The notes: generated from the letters alone by a model not told the origin. A DNA stretch of 64,000 nucleotides from Naganishia liquefaciens (GCA_013423385.1 BLZA01000035.1:248001-312000); one strand, 5' to 3'. Counted from the first letter of the stretch, positions 1 to 12,132 are shown. Made by a program: numbers and translations.

Positions 1-86
1 GAATCGCCTTGCATCTCGATGTCGAGGTCGATTACGCTGTCTCGGGCTGGGAGAAAGGTCGAGATATCAGGCTGGTGTGCACTCAT
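1..86 (-). CDS. 5' end of an unrecognised gene leaving the window
   Basis: Reading leftward from an ATG whose first base is at 86, a reading frame stays open for 28 codons to the window edge, beginning MSAHQPDISTFLPARDSVID. A TATA-like element (174-181) lies about 90 bp upstream of this ATG. Only the start is visible, so no family can be named. The gene would be divergent from the NRPS-like gene at 1026. The frame is short, so the call rests mainly on the start context and the TATA box. Confidence 0.5.
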   Translation of the reverse strand, partial: MSAHQPDISTFLPARDSVIDLDIEMQGD

Positions 87-1025
87 TCTTGTAGACTGGC
101 AAGTGGAGGGGATCGATCCGTGGATTCCCTTGGTGCGTGCTCTGCGATACTTCTGAGGCATTGAAATCATCATCTATATAGACCTCGTGAGTCCTCAGTG
201 ACAAGCGCTGTCGCACCAGTGCTGTAGACATTCAGCGTAGAACCATCAGGATGACGGAGAGAACAACCTGTTATCAATTGCTGTAGAGCTGAACGCGGCC
301 CGAGTATCCGCCACCTGAGTTTGACCACGCTTGAGGATATTCTGCTACAATGGCTTCAGCAGCCTGGCGGACAGGCCGTCTGAAGGTGCCCTGAATTGTC
401 GCGATACAATGACTGCTCGCTCCGCTCACATGTTACCTGGCGGTCCGGGGTCCCCTCGCGCTGTAATGGCGATGTGAGGGGCCACATCCTTATTTAGAAA
501 GAACCATCTGCTAGCGCTTCAAACTTTGGCCGTTGAGAGCCGATGAGGCGCTTCATGCCGTGAGCTATCTCTCAGGTGTGGTGTCCCTGCAGCGTCAAAG
601 TGGACAGCCTAGCACCTGCAACTACATGGCAAGCTCAAACAGCGCTTCCCCGCAAAATGTGGGAATCGATGTGGACAGCTTTGTGGACATGTCCTTTGCA
701 TTGTAGCACAAAAGCTGACGTGGCCAGATCCTGGAGCTAATTAAAGCACGACTCGACAAATGGCTTCGCAAGACCCAGCCAAGCGTCTAGCGAGACTTCT
801 CCCTTTTTCCACTTCTCCGCTCGCCGGGCCGGGCCACATCTTAATCTCGGAACATCTTCCGACCATCTGATCATCGTCTTGCGCTTCGGCGGAACTGGTC
901 TTTTGACGGGTTCCTTGGCAGCGTGCGATATATATATAATTCAGCAAGCTTGCACAGCTGGGCAACTATCGTCACAGCATGCCTCTTGATCGTACAGGTC
1001 ACTCGTCTGTGCTGAGCCCAACATC
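87..1025. promoter_or_regulatory. Divergent intergenic region with two TATA boxes
   Basis: No convincing gene is seen in this 0.9 kb. It lies between the minus-strand partial gene and the plus-strand NRPS-like gene. A palindromic CTATATAG at 174-181 sits upstream of the minus gene, and an uninterrupted TATATATATAA at 929-939 sits 87 bp upstream of the NRPS-like ATG. Both are at plausible core-promoter distances. Confidence 0.5.
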
Positions 1026-4000
1026 ATGCCAGTTCCCACCTTCATCGCTCAATCGTTGACAGAGCTTATCGCGCTTCGCGCGAAGAAACAACCGCATGCC
1101 CCTGCCGTACATACCGGTGTACCCCAGTATCAAGAACTTCAAACCCTAAGGTGAGCCTGGGTCATTAAAGGAATGCTCGCGAAGCGTCTCATCCTCCTTC
1201 CTCCACCTCAGCTATTCTCAACTGCAACGCGCCGTAGACCGCCTGGCCGTCCATTACTCATTCCTCGTCAATGACGATGAGGCGCTCGCTTCGCCCCCGC
1301 CACCTGAACGTGTCGTCGCAGTGCTGACCTCGACTGCAATCGACGAATCCCTCCTCGAAATCGCTCTTGCCAAGCTTGGTCTCACGGCCCTTCTGCTCTC
1401 CGTGAACAACTCTACCGCTGCCGTAGCGCATCTCGTCAGGAAAACGAAATCTTCTCACCTCATCTATGGCGATAGATTCCAGCAGACGGCGGAGGAAGCT
1501 CAGCGACAACTCAAAGACGAAGGTTATGAGGTTGAATTGATTGCGGAGCGGAGGTTCCCTATATGGGGAGATGGCGGAATAGACGGTTGGAAGGGAACCG
1601 CAATACCGGCGCGCTTGACGCCTGAGGTCGAATCGAAGCGAACATGTGTAATCTTACACTCGTCTGGTTCGGTGGGTCAAGCCGCTGCGTTTCAATGCGT
1701 CGATCCAGCACTCAAATGTTGTTTATCATACAGACCGGATTTCCTAAACCAGTCTACATTACACACTACGGTCTTGTAAGCAGAACCGTTTGTATCACTT
1801 TGTCAGGGTGACTGACCTTCTTTTCTACCCGAGCAGATTGCAAATGTATGCCTAGCCAATATCTTCCAGTTCAACACAGCTAAACATCTACCGCTGCCTT
1901 CAGCTTCACAGCGCTTTGGCCAAGCCTGGGTTTTCTGCCCTTCCCGTTAGTCTTTGCATCACGACACTTAGGTTTTAAATCCATGCTGACAGAACGTTGC
2001 CACTCCATGCTAGCTGTTCCATGGGTTCGGTCATTTCAGCATGTAGGTTGACACCGCCTGCCGCTCTTCCTCCAGGGCATTCATTGAATTGAGATCTGCA
2101 GCTTCCGGTGTATCTATCACGGGCAACCTTTCACCCTGCATCCACCACATATTCCTCTCACTAGTGCCAACATCTGCCGGGTAATACGGAGCAGCCCTTC
2201 TCCGCCAACTCAACATTTTGCCGTGCCGTATGTCTTGAAGCTTCTGGCGGAAACCGAGGAGGGGACCGAAACACTCGCAGGATTCGAAGCGGTGTCTTTC
2301 GCTGGTGCCGCTGTACCTGTGCGTCTGGACATTCTGCTTGTACTTGTTTCAGGAGCATTGACTTTCTATATACAGGATGATCTTGGAGACCGCTTGACAA
2401 AGGCTGGGGTCAACCTCATCTCCGTCTATGGAACGACCGAGACCGGCGCTATATTCAACTCGCGTCGGGATTACACAAAGGACAAGGAGTGGAACTGGCT
2501 CCGCAATGAGGGCCCCATTGCCGATTATATTCGACTGGAACCGCAAGGATCGCGCACCTTTGAACTGATTGTTATGGACGGATGGCCGGCCAAAATCATG
2601 TCGAATCAGCCAGATGGATCCTACGCCACCAAGGATCTGTTCTTGCAACACGACTCTCGTCCGAACTTGTTCAAGTATATCGGACGACTAGATGATACGC
2701 TTACTCAGACTCTTGGGGAAAAGACAAACCCAGTGCCCATCGAGAACACAATCGTGAGGCTCGACGCATCACCTCTTGAGTGCATCCACTGATAGTCCTT
2801 GATTTTTCCAGCGCGGCAACTCACCTCTGATTCAAGAATGCATCGTTTTCGGTGACGGTCGGCCCCAAGTCGGTTGCCTCATCCTGCCCTCTGAGCAAGC
2901 AGCTGATCTTGCAAAAGATCGCGAGGCGTACATCAAAGCAATCTGGCCGGTCGTTAGTGATGCCAACGAAAGGTCGCCATCCCACTCGAGCATTTTACCT
3001 GATATGATCGAGATTTTGCCTGTGGGGACGGATATTCCCGTGGCTACGAAGCTGTCCATTCTGCGACCTGCATGCTACAAAAAGTTTGCCGACATCATTG
3101 ACTCCGTGTACGAGCGCTACGAATCCGGCTCTAGCCAGGTCAAGCGGGAAATCACAAGTCAAGAGGAGATGGAGGCATACCTCCACGAAACGATAGCTGG
3201 TGCCATTCGCTCCAAGGGTTCTGATCTGACTGCGACAACGGATTTATTCGCATACGGTGTAGACTCTCTCCAGGCGATGAAGATTCGCAACGTTATCTCG
3301 AAGAGCCTGGAGTTGGGTAATAAACCTCTAGGTCAAAATGTCGTTTACGAACATCCCTCAGTACGCGAGCTCGCCGTCTTTTTGCTTGCGAGGAAATCCG
3401 GTGGGGAGCGAACAACAGGCTCGGAGCAGGTGCAAAGGCTTATGCTCGAACTGGTCGACAAATGGTCGGCTGCAGTCAAACCTGCGACGAAGCATATCGG
3501 CCATCATCTGAACGGTACAGCTGGACCTGAAGCGCAAGTCTTTGTGAGTCGAAGTTCGAATTAGTCCTTCTTTCAAGGCTGATCGGTTGATATGATGGTG
3601 GACAGATCTTGACGGGCGCCACCGGGTCTCTTGGCGCTCACATCCTGGCGGAGCTAGTTGCCCTCCCGCAAGTGGCGAAGGTGTTTTGCCTTTCCCGAGC
3701 CAAGTCTCATGAGGACTCGGTAGCGCGAGTGCGAAGTTCACTGGATCAGCGGCAGCGAGTGTTGTCAGCCGAACAAGAGGCAAAGATTATCTCCTGGGCG
3801 GCAGACGTGAATAAGCCGGATCTGGGACTTCAGCCAGAAGAGTACAAGCAGCTTTCCGATCTTGCGACGTCGGTCATCGTGAATGCATGGCCAGTCAACT
3901 TCACGCTGTCACTCGCATCGTTCGATCCTCACATCGGCGGAGCCATCAACCTGCTCAATCTGGCCCAAGAGAGCGCTCACCGAGCGACATACTACTTCTC

Positions 4001-4762
4001 GTCGTCCGTTGGAACCAGACAGGGCCGGATTGATCCGATTGCAGAAGAAGCTTTCCCGGATTCGCCAAGCACTGCTGGCGGCATGGGCTACGGACAGAGC
4101 AAGTGGGTTGTCGAAAAGACGCTCGAGCGGGCTGCGTTGGAAAAGAATGCAAGGGTAGGAGTTCTGCGCATCGGTCAGCTTGTCGGTGACACCATCAACG
4201 GAGTCTGGAACGAAACGGAGGCATGGCCACTGATGTTCAAATCTGCAAACACCATTGGCGCATTACCGGCCCTCGATGAACAGCTTTCGTGGCTTCCGGT
4301 GGACCTTGCGGCAAAGAGTATCACTGAGGTAGCGACTCGATCAGAAGCGACTTACAAGTCACCCGCTGTCTATCACATTGTCAACGCCGACGCCAGCAGT
4401 GTCTTTCAAAAGCAACTGCTCGGGGGACTCCGCTTGGGAGGACTCAAGTTTGAAACCGTTGATCGAGCGGAGTGGTTGCGAAGACTGGAAGCGAGCGAGG
4501 AGGATGTGGAGAAGAACCCGACAAAAAAGTTGCTCGTAAGTAATGTCCTCGTCTGGTCTTCCGGAGATTATGCTTATAGTCAACCTTGTAGAGCTTCTAC
4601 AAGGGGCGAATTGGTAACGCCGTCGAGCGGGGACACATGGATTTTGCGACAACGGAGACTAGCAAGATCAGCCCTACCATAGCTGGCTGCAAAGCGGTAT
4701 CTCCGCAGCTCGCTGCGTTGTGGGTCAAGCAGTGGACGGCAAATGGTTTCCTTTCCGTATAA
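1026..4762 (+). CDS. NRPS-like carboxylate reductase (A-T-R domains)
   Basis: Eleven exons join in frame to a protein of about 1044 residues: 1026-1150, 1212-1671, 1734-1775, 1837-1845, 1904-1945, 2014-2042, 2102-2318, 2376-2753, 2812-3543, 3606-4535, 4592-4762. The adenylation domain shows HSSGSTGFPKPVY (A3), a proline/histidine-rich stretch after LFHGFGHFS, SVYGTTETG (A5), FKYIGRLDDT (A7) and a late conserved lysine in PVATKLSILRP. A carrier domain follows with the pantetheine serine in FAYGVDSLQAMK. A thioester reductase then has the nucleotide motif LTGATGSLGAHIL and a YGQSK active-site pair. There is no condensation domain. Known enzymes of this A-T-R type activate a carboxylic acid, load it on the carrier and release it reductively as an aldehyde or alcohol. 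The substrate cannot be read from the sequence. No other secondary-metabolism genes adjoin it. Confidence 0.92.
1837..1845 (+). other. 9-nt micro-exon of the NRPS-like gene
   Basis: ATTGCAAAT is flanked by an AG acceptor (ending 1836) and a GTATG donor (1846). It encodes Ile-Ala-Asn and restores HYGLIAN, a stretch expected after the A3 motif. The flanking introns would be 61 and 58 nt, normal for this window. Skipping it also keeps the frame, so it is probable rather than proven. Confidence 0.6.
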
Positions 4763-5157
4763 TATAGATTGTAGAGGTATGCCAATACTAGTTGACAATA
4801 TGCTTCGAGTTGTACATGTATCTTTATGTGATGGGTTGATGACGAATGACATTCAAGTAGCATCTGCCTACTGCCAGGTCCATTAATTGCCCACAAGATC
4901 TTGCCCTTGAGCAGTGCAGCATGGTGAGGCAACAGCGTGACAGCGCATTGGCGTAGGGAGTAGTTCACGGGACGAAGGGGCTGTATCGACAAGCCAGAGC
5001 TGGTTGTCGTCATCCTCGTACCCACATGAAGGGGGAAAGATTTGGATCCGGTTCACCAGCAGTCGTCTTCGCGCGGTGCAATAGATGTTATCAGTCCATC
5101 CGCTGTGTATGCCTCTGACTTTCGGGACCCGGCCACGATCACCGCCTCTCCGGTACG

Positions 5158-6029
5158 ATGGGGTACAATGGCTACTCCACCTTCGAGGTCGTCTCCACGG
5201 CTGTGGTATGGGTCGTCTTTGTGGCAGTTGTCGGTAAGTATGTTGCGGACCCTTGCAATTGCATAGCTAACTTTCCTGTTTGAACGCTCCTGCGCTGCTA
5301 TTCTTGCGGTAGTGGTCGTATACCGTGTTGCAGGAGTAGCGGAGGGCATGATCGAAGAGAAGAAGGGACAGCTCAGAGCACAAGGCGTGTGAGTTTCTGG
5401 GTTGCCTGAAAACATGAAACACCTACGCTGATCCCCTTTTCCCGCGGTTGTCGCTCGTGACATGACTGTAGGAACATCTCAAAGTCTGGCGTAACAGTAC
5501 AAACAGCTCGCGTCGCACCATCAAGAGAAGAAGTCATCGCATCAACGCAACGGCATGTTCCACTATCTCTGCCTTCAGGGCATTCCGCTGACAATCGTCT
5601 GTTTCATGCAGGGCTATCGAGACCTCCGCAGCCAAGGTATCAGCCCATCGAGATGCCTTCAGATTCGGTGATAACTCGGCGACGATCGCAAACGTCCCGC
5701 TTGCTACTATCGACGATAACAGTATATCCGCTGCGGATCAGTCAGGAGTTCCGCCGCCGGGAAGTGCCGCAGCGGAGGGACTGGCGGCAGCCAAGGGTCA
5801 AGGTATGACAACGTCATTTGGAGCTGTGAGGGGTGGGGGTACGGTGAATGAGGGGCAGGTGCCGGTCGGAGCTGGCGAAGCTGTGGATTCGGCTGCTTCG
5901 GGGGATGCGTGAGTCCCATGCGGTGAAGTGGTCCTCCCCTGCATCTCGCAACGCTGATCATGCCTCTGGTCTGGCAGACGGAATAGCAAACGCTCTCTCT
6001 TCAAACGAAACAAGAAGGCTGTAGCATAA
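5158..6029 (+). CDS. Small single-pass membrane protein, unknown function
   Basis: Five exons (5158-5233, 5313-5388, 5472-5552, 5612-5908, 5978-6029) give 193 residues. The N-terminus carries one strongly hydrophobic helix, roughly residues 11-31 (VVSTAVVWVVFVAVVVVYRV). A charged EEKKGQLRAQG segment follows, then an alanine/glycine-rich, probably disordered middle, and a basic C-terminus (KRSLFKRNKKAVA). The third intron must start with GC (GCATGT) to keep the frame. I do not recognise the family. The topology suggests an N-terminal anchor with a cytosolic or lumenal tail. All five exons have compatible phases, which supports a real gene; the function is unknown. Confidence 0.68.
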
Positions 6030-6829
6030 TCGGTTAGCGCGCAAGATACCGATACAATGGATAACTGCCACATGGCAAGGCTTCATCTGCTCTACTCGCC
6101 AGACTTGGGAACATCATTCTGCCTGGCTTTCCGATCGAAGACCCTCGAGCGCCTGAGATATCGCGACGCCCCGCGATACTTCCCCTCTGCCGAAAATCCT
6201 CAAGAAATGGGTCGCATGGGAAACGCTCAGCTGCGCCGCAGGGAGGCTATCTGAGCGCATCGTGGATTCCACGAAGAGAGAGGAAAAGACATCGTCAGAC
6301 CGATGCTTTCATGCTGTGTGTCAATGACTCTTCCCTTTGCTACTGGACGCTGCTCTTCTTGCACTGCCCTTCCTGTTGTGATCAGGAAAGGCGCTGCTGT
6401 GTGATGATGCTGTTAAGATTGCATAAATAACTTCCATCACTGTGATTGTTTGGGCTCCGTTTCACTTCGATCGCGTATGTACCATCATGATAGCTCGCCC
6501 GCTTGCCAGGTCCATTGGCTTTCTTCCGCAAACATTCAGTACCCATGGTCCCGCCTGGCCTTCCGAGGCGATTCACCAGGGAAGTAGCAGATCTGACTCA
6601 GCACCTGTTTGACTGTAATACTTGTCTCAACACCGTTGGAACCATGCGAGAACAAGTTGTGTCACCTTTTGACCATTTCGTCTCCCCTGCGCTAGCGCCT
6701 GATTCGTCATGCGCGTCCAACGAGATCGGAGCTTACACGTCCTCGCATCTTTTATTGTCTTTCCAGTTCTTATATCGCCTCGTTCAATCTTCCCCGCGCC
6801 TGGTCTGCCTCTAGTCCGCAACATACAAG
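6030..6829. other. Intergenic region, no gene seen
   Basis: About 0.8 kb holding the 3' end of the membrane-protein gene and the promoter of the disulfide isomerase gene. Short open frames occur on both strands but none has motifs or consistent splice sites. No strong TATA box was found. Confidence 0.5.
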
Positions 6830-8438
6830 ATGAGGACATTCAACATCCTATCACTCCTTCCGCTCGCTGCTGTAACCTTGCTGGCTACGTTTGTTCGTGC
6901 AAGCAATGTCGTCACCCTGACTACGGAGAACTTTGACTCGATTATCGGACAAGGAAAGCCTGCTCTTGTAGAATTCTATGCCTCATGGTGTGGTCACGTA
7001 AGTCACCATAACACATCCAATCGACAAAGTACTTACTTGCTTGATGCAGTGCAAACGGCTCGCTCCGTATGTTTCGCGACGTATGGCGATACGGCATCTT
7101 GCTAATTTCCTCATAGCGTTTGGGAGGAACTGGCCGACGCTTTCTCCGGAGCTTACCAGAAAGACCGAGTTATTATCGCCAAGATCGATGCCGACATTGA
7201 AAAGGAGATGGGTCAGCGGTACGGCATCCAGGGATTCCCTAGTAAGTCGAGAGTCCTCAACTATCGGCCAAATAGGCTCTGACGCCTTTGCAGCTCTCAA
7301 ATGGTTCACCGCCAACGACCTCAAGAACCCGACAGACTACAACGGTGGGCGAGAGCTCGCAGACTTGGCGGCGTTTGTGACGGAAAACTCTGGAATTCGA
7401 TCCAACATCAAGAGCGCTGCTCCCTCTGCAGTCAAGCAATTGAACGCCGGAACCTTTGAGCGAGAGACTGTTCACAGCGGAAAGGATGTGCTTATTGCTT
7501 TCAAGGCTCCTTGGTGTGTCTGGTTTCGGTTCATTGAGTCGCTTCAAACTGACGTTGGCGTAACAGGTGCGGACACTGCAAATCCATGACCAAGCCATAC
7601 GAGGCTGTCGCTCAGGCATTCAAGTCTGAACCCGACGTGAGTCTCATTCCCATCGCACGTCGAAGAGGTGCTGACGGTATCTCCCAGTGTGTCGTTGCCG
7701 AAATCCCTGATTCGGACAGCGAATTCAACCGTGACCTTGCCGCCGCTCAGGGTGTCTCTTCTTACCCGACCATCAAGTTCTACCCGCGAGATGGATCCTC
7801 GCCGATTCCGTACTCGGGTGCCCGAACCGAGGAAGCCTTTGTCAACGTGAGTACCTCCCAATCCGCGCAGACTGTGGCTGATTGTCATTCCTCGCGACCA
7901 GTTCTTGAACGAACACTGCGGAACACACCGAACCCCCTCCGGCGGACTCCTCGAAACGGCCGGCCGAGCCCTTCCGCTCGACAAGCTCGCCTCGGAATTC
8001 TTCTCGACCCCATCAAAGGCGGACCGAGAGGCAATTATGCAGCGCGCGCGGGACGTGGCGTCCAACTTGACCGTCAAGGCTGGTAGCGCGCCCGCCTATT
8101 ATCTGAAAGCCATGGAGAGGGTGTTGGAGAAGGGTGAGGACTGGTTGAAGAAGGAGACGGCGCGGTATGTCCGGTCTCTTGGCTTTCTTTTCAAGCTAGA
8201 ACCTAGCTCATCCTTTCAATCTGGCAGATTCACCAAGCTCGCCGATTCGTCGTCGCTCGCCCCTGCGAAAAAGGACGAGATCACCATCAAGCGTAACATT
8301 CTCGCTTCGTTCGTCAAGCGAACGTTTGACGAGGCTGCCGAGGCTGTCAAGGCAGCTGAGAGTGTCGTCGGGGAGGCTACGAAGAGCGTGCACTCGGTGT
8401 ATGACCAGGCTACGCAGGCTGTCAAGCAGGAATTGTAG
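6830..8438 (+). CDS. Protein disulfide isomerase, ERp38 type
   Basis: About 425 residues from seven or more exons. A signal peptide (LSLLPLAAVTLLATFVRA) directs it to the ER. Two thioredoxin domains follow, each with a CGHC active site: WCGHCKRLAP in the first and PWCGHCKSM in the second. The C-terminal part, about 140 residues rich in Lys, Glu and Ala, fits an ERp29-like helical domain, as in the fungal and plant PDI-D group. It ends in VKQEL, which may act as a KDEL-like retrieval signal (inference). Both active sites are cut by introns: the first between GH and C with a 17-nt exon at 7050-7066, the second inside the Trp codon. The role is forming and rearranging disulfides in secretory proteins. 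The trehalase downstream is a separate gene. Confidence 0.93.
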
Positions 8439-9202
8439 ATGTCGGTTGGAAAGCGAAAGCGAAAGGGAACAATGGAATAGGAAGCTGAATAGGAAGGGTA
8501 CAGAGATAGGCACGAGGGAATTTGTGCCAAGGTTGCGACTACGCATCGTATACAGATATCACTCCGGCATACTCAGGCGGTCGAGAGCGCTGGTAGTGTG
8601 TTATACCGGTCATGACGAGGGCCAAATGCTTGCGCATGCGCTGTATTGAGGAATCAGCCCAAGAGAAAAAAAGTCTGGAGAATCCGAGGAAATCAGCTGT
8701 GCAAATTGAAGATCGCTGGATCGCTGGAAGCCCCGCAGAGCCAGGTAAGCGCCAGGCAGCTGAGAAAACTCCGCCGGCACCCTTGTCTCGGTTAAGTCCG
8801 CTCGAATCGTTCCTGATACCCCGGAAACAAGTACGCCGCTTGCGTCATTTGGGCTGCCAAGGTCGAAACTCGATTGGAGAAGTGGAGAAGTCTCGAGAGG
8901 CTCCATGGAGGGCCGAGTCAGGTGACGGAGGTGACGGCACGGGAAGGGCGGCAAGCGCAGCAAGGGCACCACTTGTAACGTCACTTGTACTGGCCAACCT
9001 GGGCTTCAGCGCTCTGCGACGGGGGCTGGGCCATGAGAGATGAGAGATGAACGAAGATACCCTTGCATTTCCGTTGCTTCCGAGCACATTTCAGCTGATT
9101 CACCGTTTCCTGCGACCTTGGCGAGCATGTTGAGTGAGAGCATATATAGACCAGGAGTGGCGTCTTCACGGATGACGCGAATTTATTCCTCAATCGTGCA
9201 AG
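8439..9202. promoter_or_regulatory. Intergenic region with trehalase TATA box
   Basis: About 0.76 kb between the PDI gene and the trehalase gene. A CATATATAGA element at 9141-9150 lies about 55 bp upstream of the trehalase ATG and fits a core promoter. The rest is without recognisable genes. Confidence 0.5.
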
Positions 9203-12132
9203 ATGAAGCTCATCCTTGCGGCAGCCTCCCTCGTCTCACTCGCTTCGGCGCAGCAGAGCACCATAAGCTCGGCCATCGCATCCAGCGTCGGATCCGTCAC
9301 ATCGTCTGCTGCAACGTCCCAGACAACACTCCTCGTCCCTGCTGTTGGAACCACTCTTACAATCAACCCGTCCTCGGCATCCGATGAGGCAACGGTCTCT
9401 CCGACATCGACGTCGTCTGGAAGCGCCACCGTCGCCGCGGCCAGCACGAGCGTACCCTCTCCTACCGCTGCACTCGACAGCATTGTCGACCTTGGAGTCC
9501 TCCCGCCTACCCAAGCGCTCTGCAACGGCGGCGACAATGCGACCTACTGTCCCGGCGAACTTCTCCAGCTCGTGCAATTGAGCAGAATCTTCCCCGACTC
9601 CAAGACCTTTGTCGACAAGCCGACAAAGTACTCGCTCAATGAGACCTATGAAGCCTTCTCCAAGCTCCCGCGCGGAAACACTACCGTTGGAGACGTCGTT
9701 ACATTCGTTGAAGACTATTTCCAGGGCGAAGGACTCGAACTCGTGTCTGCACAAATCGAAAACTTTACGACGACGCCCCAGTTCCTGGACAATGTGGATG
9801 ATGTAGTGTACAAGGGATTCAGCTCGATCGTTCACGGTTACTGGACATTGCTGATTCGGTTAGTAAATGGATTGAAGAAGGAGGTGCCCGGACTGATTTT
9901 CTGTCTAGGGAGACGAACCAGACTGCCGTGTGCAACGGCACTAATTGTGAATCGTCTGTCATTCCGCTGAACAACTCAATTGTCGTTCCAGGAGGCCGTT
10001 ACCGAGGTATGTCATGTCGCGCGCGATATCAACGCTCCCGCTGACATTTTGCGCTCTGCAGAGGTATTTATGATGATCCTTTCGAATACATTCAAGCTCA
10101 TAAGGTGTTACTCATTCAGGTTTACTATTGGGACTCCCTATGGATCCTCGAGGGTCTCCTGAAGTCTGAGCTCTACAACTATGCAGGAAACTTGCTGGCC
10201 AACTTTATGGACTTGATCGACAGTTATGGTTTCCTTCCCAATGGAGGCAGGAAATACTACCTGAACCGGTAAGTCTAACAATTCACAGCAACGCATCTCC
10301 GACATCCTGATTCGCTATCGGCAGATCTCAACCACCGGTCTTTACCCTAATGGTAAACGCATTCGTCCTTGGCACCGGAAACACCACGATCCTCGAGCGC
10401 GCTTTGCCCATTCTTGATGAAGAGCTCGAGTGGTGGCGCACGAACCGAACGATTAGCGTCAAGTCGCCGTTTACAAACCAGACGCATTCGGTTGCGCATT
10501 ACGCCGTCAACAATACGGCTCCCAGACCCGAGGTACGATGATCCGCCTCTAAACTTGGAAAGCGATTTCTAACTCTGGTTGCAGGGATACGTCGAGGACT
10601 ACGAGACTGCCTTCGGAGAAGGAACCGCTTTCAATGAAACTGAACGACAAGACCTTTGGGCGGAACTCGCGTCGGGCGCTGAATCAGGATGGGACTACTC
10701 GGCACGATGGTCTCGCGAGATTAGCTTCAACAAGACTGACCCTTACGGAAACTTGCGAAAGCTGAATGTGCGCGCCATCGTTCCGGTTGACCTGAATGCG
10801 CTGTTGTACGCTGATCACGCGATTGTGAGTACAAGGTGTCTTTTAAGCCTTACCACCGCTGATGTACCTGAAGTTGGCAAACCTGTACGAACTGTACATC
10901 AACGGTTCCTCATCCGGAAACTCGACTGCCGGCAACTCCACCACCCGAATCATGCAAGCCGATGGACAGATGCAAAACATGACCAGCAAGGTCGCAGCCC
11001 ACCGCATGATCGCTAGCGAACTTGAAACCGCCATTCTGGACCTCTGCTGGGACCCGGTCAAGTCGTGGTTCTACGACTTCAACACCACTGCCAACGATCG
11101 ATCCCCGATTTTCCACGCCGGTGGTACCTTCCCGTTGTGGCACAACATTACCCCGCCCGAGATCCGACAGAACGAAACTGCAGCACTCAATGTCTTCCAG
11201 GGTCTCCGATGGATCGCGGGGACATATGCGGGATCACCCTTCGCCGCAACACTCCTCGACACTGGTCTCAACTGGGACATCAACGCATGGCCCCCGCACG
11301 CTTATTCTTCAATCAAGGCTTTCGAGGCGGTCGGTCGATTATACCCGAACGGCACCGTTCTCGACGAGACTGTTACCACTGACCTCTCGCTTGTCCCGGC
11401 CGGACAATTCGGTCTTGACGAGTCGCAGCTTCCGAAGCAGAACCAGAGTCTGGTGAGCGTCAACACGCGTACCTTCCGTGCGGACTTGACCGCAATGCAG
11501 GCCGGAAAGCCTTGGTGGAAAGGTGAGTACTAACAATTGAATACTGTCCAAGAATGATGCTCAACTTTGCATCCAGCACTTGCGATCGAATGGGCCAACC
11601 GATACATGCAATCTGCCTTCTGTAGTTGGTAAGTCGCGGTAGCACATCTTCTTGCCATTCCTCGAATTCATCGCTTCTTGCAGGTACTCCACCGGTGGCT
11701 CCATTCCCGGTCTCCTGGAAGGCTTGTCCCCGGAAGAGATTGCCGGCCAAGGAGGAAACGCCAATGACACTGGTAAGTCTATCGTGATGAGCAATAAGCG
11801 CGTGGCATCGTATTGATCGAGAGCATCCGTTCAAGGCCATATGTTCGAAAAGTTCACGCTTCTCGACCCTGATGCGGCTGTAAGTGCTCGTGAAGCCCTT
11901 GAGATGGCGCGGTGCTGACATGTTCCGCTCACAGGGAGGTGGTGGCGAATATGAAGTTGTTATCGGTTTCGGATGGACCAACGGTGTCGCTCTTCATACG
12001 GCCGGCGAATACGGACAGTATCTCGTTCCGCCCAGTTGCCCGCTCATTCAAGTTGTTGAAGCCAATTCCACCTCGAACGCTGGAAACAGCACCGCGATGT
12101 TCCGGGGATTCCGAATGCCTTCGGAGAAGTGA
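9203..12132 (+). CDS. Secreted trehalase, GH37 family
   Basis: About 800 residues from eleven or more exons. It has a signal peptide ending ASAQ and then a Ser/Thr-rich stretch of about 80 residues, likely O-glycosylated. Many Asn-X-Ser/Thr sites lie in the catalytic region. Family hallmarks are present: signature 1 PGGRYREVYYWDSLW, the catalytic acid aspartate in ESGWDYSARW, a variant of signature 2 (NWDINAWPPHAY in place of the usual QWD-NAWAP), and the glycine-rich GGGGEYEVV with the base glutamate followed by GFGWTNGV. GH37 enzymes hydrolyse trehalose to two glucose molecules. The signal peptide points to an extracellular, wall or vacuolar enzyme rather than the cytosolic neutral trehalase. 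Keeping signature 1 intact needs a 2-nt exon at 10062-10063. The neighbouring convergent sugar porter could take up the glucose, but this link is only inferred. Confidence 0.93.
10062..10063 (+). other. Apparent 2-nt micro-exon in trehalase
   Basis: The exon ending CCGTTACCGAG (10006) is followed by an intron GTATGT...CTGCAG (10007-10061, 55 nt), the dinucleotide AG, and a second intron GTATTT...TTCAG (10064-10119, 56 nt). Only inclusion of AG reads PGGRYRE-VYYWDSLW. A single intron from 10007 to 10119 would shift the frame inside the catalytic signature. Confidence 0.65.
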
